This document shows, piece after piece, positions 57,198-64,000 of a stretch of 64,000 bases of DNA. The translations under genes and the position numbers were made by a program. The DNA comes from Ipomoea triloba (lineage: Eukaryota > Streptophyta > Magnoliopsida > Solanales > Convolvulaceae): positions 24,586,274 to 24,650,273 of the forward strand of contig NC_044924.1 of the NCBI RefSeq assembly GCF_003576645.1. The letters are read 5' to 3'. How positions within the stretch are numbered: the stretch's first letter is position 1; each line of letters opens with the position of its first letter. The notes below the pieces were generated by a model. It ran no database searches. It saw only the letters and a list, made by a program, of their open reading frames with translations, and was not told the origin of the DNA.

Positions 57198-58945
57198 ATT
57201 ATGGCTATTAAGGAAGAAGAAGAAGCTTAGTTTTGTTATCTTGACGGTGGTTTGTTTACCTGTGGTATTTGTTGGGTCTTATGTTGTTTTTTCTGCTTTT
57301 TATTTCACGGTCAAATGTGCCTAATTTATGTGAACTTTGAGCTATCTACTTGGGCTATTTTGGTATTTCTTAAAAAATGTTATGTAATGCAGCTATGTTC
57401 TACCTAAGATGCGTTTGACTGGTGCATTCTATTATGAAGTGCAAAATATGATCATTCGTAGTAATATAATAGTAAAGTTGGAGTTTACCTTTGCTCTTTT
57501 TAGTTTTTACTGTCTGTTGTTTGTTCGTATTATGCAGCTCATTGAATTAGCAATCCTTATTTGTATGTAGTCTTCCCCAATTTGTGAAGTATATAAGTTT
57601 TCTGCCCACATGAAAACAACAGATGTTAGGAAAAACAGTACCATAGATATACCTCTTTACAATATAAAAAAAAATGGTATTAAAGAGGTGTTTCATGAAT
57701 GAATAAAGCATATAAGGGGAAATTTACCTCTCAGTTTAGATAATTTGGTAAGCTGCTCCAAATTGGCTCCTAATTGTAGGCTTTAATCCTCTGCAACCAA
57801 GATTTCTTCAAGTGGATAAGTTGTTGAGGTTACCTACAGTCACCAAAAAATTTAGTTTACAACCTGGAAGAACATGCCATGTTAAGGTTAAGAGAAAAAA
57901 AATACAAACTACAGATGCAGAAATATTACAAATATCTACAACTTCATCCAACTACGCTTAATTCATCATCTGCTCTCTTTCAAATTTTCCACCCTTTCAG
58001 TGCAGTTTTATATTATTTCAAGAAATACTAAGTAGTACAATTAAGAGCAGAGTGTACGCATCAAAGATTCAACAAAGTAAGTGCTATCTACACAAATGTA
58101 AGGCCATGTTGTTTATTACAATATTAAATTATAGGGCAGAATTGACCTCAAACTTTAATGCATAACAAGGCATTAAGGAATAAGTCTTTTTTTCCCTAGA
58201 AGAGCAAGGGGAGAAAGCCAGTGTAGAAAGGTACAGAAACAAAAAAAAAACATAATTAGGAGATAATCGCCAAAAAAAGTTAATACTCCAGTATGAATTA
58301 TTGGTTTTCTCACACACAAATAGAACATATTGTTAAGGTGCAAGACCTGGATCTTGAGAGTGAAGGGGGTGCTAGATATGACATGTTGAGAAACCCATGG
58401 TTGAATGAGAGATCTAAGCTTTTCAGCCACTTTAAGAATTGAAGATATCACAACCCATGAAGGAAGCTATTCCTCCCAAAAACACACCTTGCCACCCAGG
58501 TATGCTCTTTGGTCTTTTCATAGCGTATTTGTCCAATCATGACCAAAATTAGTCGAATTTTTATTATAATAAATATTTATATGGTAATACACATTCAAAA
58601 CCATAACATATACTAAAATACATATTTGCATAATTTGTATTATTTAGATAAGCAAATATAAGTAAAAAAACTTTTAAAGTTGGTAATAATTAAAAAAAAA
58701 TTAATGAGGGTACATCAAACAACCTTTTTTTGGTCCTATTTAAAATTTTAAGAATTCAAATTCACATAAACACGGTGTTATACACTTCAAACGCATTTTA
58801 AGAAGCATATATATATATAACTTGATCAAAAAAATTGTACAAGAATTCTAAGATGATACTAGCAATGTAACCAAGTCTTAGAATTTGACGAGCAGTTAGC
58901 ACCCAATCCATCCTGAAACACCAAATTAGCTTGAGGACCCGGAGC
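57198..58945. other. Intergenic, no gene recognised
   Basis: AT-rich with short open frames only. No terminal repeats or family motifs were identified. Confidence 0.55.
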
Positions 58946-58949
58946 CACT

Positions 58950-59265
58950 AAATGATGCCGAAAAAATTTGACTGCCATGTAACCAAAACCATAACAAATG
59001 TGACACTGATCTTCAAAGCATTGAAAATAATTGGCTCCCGTGTGACCGAAACCATTACAAATTTGGCGCTAATCATTAAAGTGTCGAAAATAATTAGTTG
59101 CCATGTGACCAAAACTATAACAAATGTGACACTGATCTTCAAATCGTCGAAAACAATTAGCTCCCGTGTGCCCAAACTATTACAAATTTGACACCGAACA
59201 CAAAAGTCGCGTCTGCCACAACTCCAACTACCATGCTGATGATGTTGATGGTGGTGCTGGGACAT
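58950..59265 (-). pseudogene. Tandem zinc-knuckle repeat array, retrotransposon gag-like
   Basis: Four units of 63 bp (21 codons) on the minus strand. In one frame they read C-x2-C-x4-H-x4-C/Y modules: CHICYSFGHMATNYF, RQICNGFGHTGANYF, CHICYGFGYMAVKFF, and in the first unit GHTGANCF with the full CCHC set. A His-rich leader (HHHQHHQH) precedes it on the minus strand. CCHC knuckles are typical of copia/gypsy gag; the expansion to four units is unusual. A one-base shift separates the leader frame from the knuckle frame and one unit starts after a stop, so no intact protein remains. Confidence 0.6.
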
Positions 59266-59509
59266 TATTTTGAATTGATGTTATACTTAATGATGAATCA
59301 ATGAGAGAAACTGGCTTCGTGATATGTAGTACGTACAGAATCCTATGTGTGTGTGTGTTGCGTTTATCTACAGAACAATACAAATAATGTCAATTCAATT
59401 TGTTTATCACCAATTCACCATTACGCATACCATAACAACATTTGTCAATATGATCTTATGGTGGTGGTTCCAGATTGGAAATTCTCGTGATATTCATGGA
59501 AATTATGAC

Positions 59510-59510
<1 letters not shown>

Positions 59511-59569
<59 letters not shown>
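59511..59569. repeat. (AAT)n microsatellite
   Basis: About 20 uninterrupted AAT units. Confidence 0.97.
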
Positions 59570-59689
59570 CGTGAACTCTAGCTAATTGATACCTATAAAC
59601 ACGAAAAACTTGAATTATATATATTCAAAATTCAATGTATCGGTTACAATGAAGTATATATCAAACAAGAAAGGGTACAATCTCTATGT

Positions 59690-60130
59690 AGAAGCCCTCT
59701 GATTCTCTACTAGAAGTATGCTAATCGAAAGTATGCCGAATTCGGAGTATGCCGAATTGAAAGTATGCCAAGTTCAAGGTATGCTGAACTAGAAGTACGT
59801 CGAGCTATGCTGAGTTCGGAGTGCGCCGAACTGGAAGTATGCCAAGTTTAGAGTATGCTGAACTGAAAGTATGTCGAGCTATACCGAGATCGAAGTATGC
59901 CAAACTGGAAGTATGCAATTATGCCGAGTTCGGAGTATGCTGAACTGGAAGTATGCTAGGTTGTGCCGAGTTCGGAGTATGTCGAACTGGAAGTATGCCG
60001 GGTTGTGCCGAGTTCGAAGTATGCCGACCTAGAAGTATGTCGAGTTGGAAGTATGTCGAGTTTAGAGTGTGCTGAACTGGAAGTATGCCGAGTTCGGAAT
60101 ATGCCGAACTGGACGTATGCCATGTTCGGT
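59690..60130. repeat. Minisatellite with GTATGCCGA(A/G)(T/C) units
   Basis: Alternating units GAGTTCGGAGTATGCCGAAC and TGGAAGTATGCCGAG, with variants, repeat about every 30 bp across 440 bp. The open frames crossing it (59919-60157) are repeat by-products. Confidence 0.9.
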
Positions 60131-60149
60131 ACTCGAATGACATATTCCT

Positions 60150-60315
60150 CAGTGTAGATGTACTGCGAGCAAATTCCTCGGCGTAGATATACTACGGGTG
60201 TGTTTCTCGGTGCAGATATAGTGTGGGTGTGTTCCTTAGCGCAGATATACTGCGGGCGTATTTCTCGGCGTAGATATACTACGAGCGTGTTCCTCGGCGC
60301 AGATATACTGCGAGA
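60150..60315 (+). repeat. Second minisatellite, period about 29 bp
   Basis: Five units of the form CTCGGCGYAGATATACTRCG plus GGYGTGTTT follow directly after the first array. Confidence 0.85.
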
Positions 60316-62400
60316 GCGAGATGTAGATATTTAGAGCTTCAAAGTCTTCAAGGGGTCATTCAGGATGTCAAATGGGGGCTCTATTTATAGTGGAAAATGT
60401 AACCACTATCCATCAACAAACTCCCTAATCATTTATCTAACTTAATTAATTAATTAATTAAGACAATGAACCCTGCAAAAATCAAGTCCATGTTCAAGAT
60501 TAAATCATCTAATTCAAATTTGAATTAAATTATAATTATCAAATTTAAATAAATTATATTTAAATTATAATTATAATTAAATTCAAATATGAATTGAGAT
60601 TGGACCAATTAATTAATTAATTCAATAACCCAAAATCAAGTTTAATTAAGCTAATTAAATCAATTTAATTATAATGGTCCAATAATGAATTCAATAATCA
60701 ATCCCGAAATTTCGCCCAATGATGATTTAGCCGACCCATTTTTCGGCCTCGAATTTTCTGTGTCTACAAATTGCCCCCTCGAGGCTTGCTTGGACACGCT
60801 ACTTGAATGCATATATTGCTTGAAAGTATGTAGTGCAAGGAAGTCTCGACATCATATAAAGTAGTTTATCCTCGTACTAAGGAAGTTGAAATGATATGAA
60901 GCATTTTATCCTCGTACTAAGGATATTGCAGTGATATGCAGTAATTTTGACTCATGCTGAGGAGTTTTGAAACATATGAGGCAGTTTTGACTCATGCCGG
61001 GTGATGCTGTGGGTATGTGGTGAGGTGAATGAAGGTGTTAAAACGAAGAGTCAAGACTCCCCGAGTGTCGTGTCTCTCAAGGATGACAAATTGGAGCGAA
61101 TATGTGTTGGCATTTAGGAGGTTGAAAGGTAAGAGTTGCAAGAATCGTAGGGAGATGTTTTGGTCATGGATGGTTGTGTGAATGGTTTCGAAGGTAAGAT
61201 TGAAATAGAAAATACAAAAGGAAAAAGAAGGGAATGCATGCCGATGCTAAGCCAAATGATTGATTATCGTAGGTAGCTTGTAAATGGGTTTCGGGATTGA
61301 ACTAGGGAGTCACGGTATTGGTACCGAGTGGCGTCACACTCAGACTCTCAATCCTCATTCGGTTGAGGCATTTTATCGAACACCTAGCCTACCACTCCTC
61401 TCAGATCTCGTCCTTTTGGACTAAGAGCAGAGATATAGATGAGTTGGGCTCATAAGAGGCCGCTATCGCGCACTCTCTCACTTCCACTCGGTTCACTCAC
61501 TATTCCGGCCGGAAATAGAAGCAAAGTTTGAACAACATCATCCATACAAACTTCAATACTACTACCACAATTCCCAATAGCATAGACAAGATTCAAGCAT
61601 CAATCAATTGTTTAACAAGGGGCACACACACCCAAACTACTCTACTCGATCATGATGAACATTCAAACAACAAAGCAAAATACACAATGTAATAAATCTA
61701 AAGAAGCAATCTAAATGAAAAGAGTATGTTACCAAAGGAATGGTGAGTTTGACATCTTCAATCCATCTTCATTTATCTACTCTAATCTAATGGGAATAAG
61801 TGTTTTTCCTCCCCAAAGGGGAAGGAATAGAAAGAGAAATCAAATCTAGAAGTTATTGGGTGCCTCCTCTCAAGGTCTTGGAATAATGAGCTTTATATAG
61901 TGGGAACAAAATAGGGGCAAGATAGATAATTTCCCGCAGCAGAATTTTAGGGCCTTCAAGGAATTTTCATAAAAATGCTATGGCACATTCTCGACGCGTC
62001 GAGACTAGGGCTTGACGCGTCGAGACTAGGGCTTGACGCGTCGAGCCTTGAAGCTTCGATGGCTATCGCCACGCGTGGTGGAGGGCGTGGTGAGCTACTG
62101 GAATTATTCCACGTCTATCCACACGCGTGTGGGGCTGCGTGGGAGGCTCCTGCTTCGTGGCTTCTTCACTTTCTGCTCAGTTTTGGCCTTAAGTCCTCCT
62201 TTTGGCTGTAGAATAGCTTAAAAACATCTTCCATGATCATGTTAGAGGTTTTTGGTTACATCCGAGTCTTAATGCATGAAATCCTTATGAAATGGGTAAT
62301 AAACTATACAATTCTAGCCCATAAATGACCCTTAAAATAGACTATTCTTGGTGCTTATCACCGGGGAGCCTTGAAGAATATGAGGTAGCAATTTAGTATA
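60316..62400. other. LTR-like non-coding region
   Basis: No gene seen. Two TATA-like boxes on the plus strand (CTATTTATAGTGG near 60388 and CTTTATATAGTGGG near 61889) and the string TGTGTCTACA near 60770 suggest LTR fragments, but I could not match two LTR ends. The block 60450-60680 is (TTAA)-rich. A 21-bp tandem repeat lies at 61993-62050. Confidence 0.45.
61993..62050. repeat. 21-bp unit repeated, with TCGACGCGTCGA palindrome
   Basis: GACGCGTCGAGACTAGGGCTT is repeated at 61993, 62014 and (partly) 62035. Each unit boundary contains a 10-12-bp palindrome centred on ACGCGT. Confidence 0.9.
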
Positions 62401-62451
62401 AATAGATAGTTTAAGCTCGTATATAGGAACATCATTAACTCAAAGGGAGCT

Positions 62452-64000
62452 TTAAAAACATCCATTGGGAGGGCTAGCTCCTAGACCATTTAATGGGTCT
62501 TCATCATATGTAGTAGTATAATACGACGAGACACATTCATTTCCACCGTATGACTTTATATGAGGAATCTTCATCCTCATCCCTTGGTTAGTTGGAGTGT
62601 AGAATTGCTTTGGCATGTAATCCGCCAATATAATTGGCATATGTGCCTTGCCATGATAGTTGCAAGCCTTCCCATCAATAAAGCTTTTTAGCGCATTTCT
62701 CTTGACCCACATTTTCATAACTTGCTTAGGTGGTCGTGTTGTATGACAAACTCTTTGTTTAGCATGCTTAACATCAATACAAGTACCGTGTTTAGATTTG
62801 GCATCATAAGACTTGATGTTAAGAGAGAATGAAGACTTATGTCGTTTCCTATGTCCTTTCCCCTTGTTCGTGAAGTAGATTTGTTACACGAGATGGAAAC
62901 TTGATTGGAACTTGTTGTGGCATCTGCAAGTTCAATTCTCCCGTCCCGAGCTAACTCTATCACTTTATCCTGAAAGACAAAGCAGTTTTCAATTGGATGT
63001 CCGACAAGTCTATGGTACTTGCAGTAACTTGGATCATCCACCATTGATGCCTTGTGTGGTCGCCTAATTTCTGGCAAATCAATGAGATTGTGCTTTAACA
63101 GCTCATCAAACATATGTGAGACATTAGAATCCAAGAATGGATATTGCTTGTTTTGTCTTTCCCTTAGAGAAAGTCTTCTACTACTTCGCAATGATCTAGA
63201 AACATCGCTAAACCCACCAGCAGCTTCATTGAATATTCTGGTTGGTTGGGTATTCACATGCATAGCATCCATGTTTTCATATTTTTAAAGGCTTTGCCCC
63301 CATTTTCAACATCATGATTCTTGCCCCCATTGTAGAAGCTTTGGATGGGTATGTTCTGTCTACCATTAGCTACTATGCTTAACTCCATATCATGGGCACG
63401 ACTAGATAACTCCTCGAAGGTCTTAGGCTTGAGTCCTTGGAGGATGTAAGAGAGCTCAAAGTGCATGCCTTGGATGCACATTTTAATCGCGAAGCTGATT
63501 TGTGATATCTTTTCCTTGCAATTTAAGCACAACACCCTCCATCTTTCAATGTAGGCAACCACATGCTCACCCTTCTTTTGGTGAGTGGTGGTGAGTTCTA
63601 AGAAGTTGACGGTTCTCCTTGTGCTGTAGAAGTAGGTCAAGAACTCGCGCTCCATATCATGTCAGCTATCAATGCAGTTGGGCTCCAAGTCGGTGTACCA
63701 ATTGAATGTAGTGCCCTTCAAAGAGCAGACGAATTGCTTGACAAGAAGATCTCCATATGTCCAGTGTCCTTGCATGTTTCCACGAAATGGGAAATGTGTT
63801 ATCTTGGATTGCTTTTCCCATCGAACTGTTTAAATGTGAGAGGTTGATAGCCAACAAGCATTTTCAAATCCTCTATCCTTTGGGTGTAAGGCTTGGCGTA
63901 AGTGTATGAGGGTTGTCCTCCCTCGAGCTTGCCTTTGATAACTCCCATGATGAACTGCTTAAGCTGATCTATTGGTATTATGCCCCCGGTGACTGGAATG
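62452..64000 (-). pseudogene. Ty3/gypsy-type gag polyprotein, broken, runs off right edge
   Basis: Minus-strand fragments in order: IPIDQLKQFIMGVIKGKLEG and YTQRIEDLKMLVGYQPLTFKQ (about 63990-63820), then SLKGTTFNWYTDLEPN (about 63680), then the capsid core MEREFLTYFYSTRRTVNFLE, HQKKGEHVVAYIERWRVLCLN and FEELSSRAHDMELS (63655-63390), then DPSYCKYHRLVGHPIENCF (about 63020), a Cys/His segment typical of plant gypsy gag, and a remainder to 62452. A stop after SNPR (near 63810), frameshifts near 63780, 63690 and 63280, and others break it. No protease, reverse transcriptase or integrase follows on the left, so either pol is deleted or the element is non-autonomous. Confidence 0.8.

Noticed and set aside
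59919..60157. Tyr/Ser/Thr repeat proteins on both strands
   Set aside because: Both are translations of the GTATGCCGA minisatellite with no start context or family match.

Overview
This is a window of plant nuclear genome, almost certainly from a eudicot and probably an asterid. The evidence is AT-rich sequence, short multi-exon genes with GT/AG introns, a uclacyanin-type phytocyanin, an RGG-box Stm1/SERBP1-like RNA-binding protein, an ELMO-domain protein, and dense plant transposons (Helitron, MULE, PIF/Harbinger, LINE, tRNA-type SINEs, Ty3/gypsy). I cannot name the species. Only three host genes are well supported, all on the minus strand: the ELMO protein (exons 260-5189, running off the left edge), the phytocyanin (29193-30797) and the RGG-box protein (47190-49748). 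No tRNA, rRNA or CRISPR array was recognised.

Layout. 1-5.4 kb: ELMO gene with MITE-like and simple repeats in its introns. 5.7-22.7 kb: a near-complete autonomous Helitron on the minus strand. Its 3' hairpin and CTAG end lie about 0.54 kb upstream of the ELMO start codon. It carries a Rep-helicase gene (7.5 to at least 15.7 kb) and a replication-protein-A-like gene (21.07-22.26 kb) just inside its 5' end at 22693. The assembly here is inflated: three long direct repeats, each joined through a single N (positions 6407, 12983, 17119), and five exact 42-bp tandem duplications look like unmerged contig overlaps. Collapsed, the Helitron would be about 12 kb. 22.7-25.9 kb: gene-free AT-rich DNA with a 234-bp tandem repeat. 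25.9-28.46 kb: a second, decayed, 5'-truncated Helitron on the plus strand. 29.2-30.9 kb: the phytocyanin gene with a SINE in its intron. 31.6-32.8 kb: a Pack-MULE with a 9-bp target duplication, carrying a glycosyltransferase fragment.

33-46 kb is a transposon graveyard: an L1-type LINE (minus strand) abutting an oppositely oriented LINE tail, a foldback element, a second gene-capturing element (41.07-42.08 kb), SINEs, a 179-bp tandem array interrupted by a nested non-autonomous PIF/Harbinger-like element, and a long composite-microsatellite hairpin. 47.2-49.75 kb: the RGG-box gene. 51.1-53.7 kb: a PIF/Harbinger transposase pseudogene followed by its Myb/SANT-like partner. 54.0-57.2 kb: a second RPA-like gene with exon sizes matching those of the Helitron copy, behind a plausible Helitron 5' end, so probably the front of a third Helitron. 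58.9-60.3 kb: a decayed array of zinc-knuckle repeats and two minisatellites. 60.3-64 kb: LTR-like sequence and a broken gypsy gag on the minus strand, continuing past the right edge.

The most interesting coherent unit is Helitron 1. HUH-Rep, SF1 helicase and RPA-like coding regions lie co-oriented between recognisable termini. Only three point-scale lesions are visible in Rep-helicase, and its N-terminal part contains a 45-residue module encoded by three tandemly duplicated 135-bp exons.
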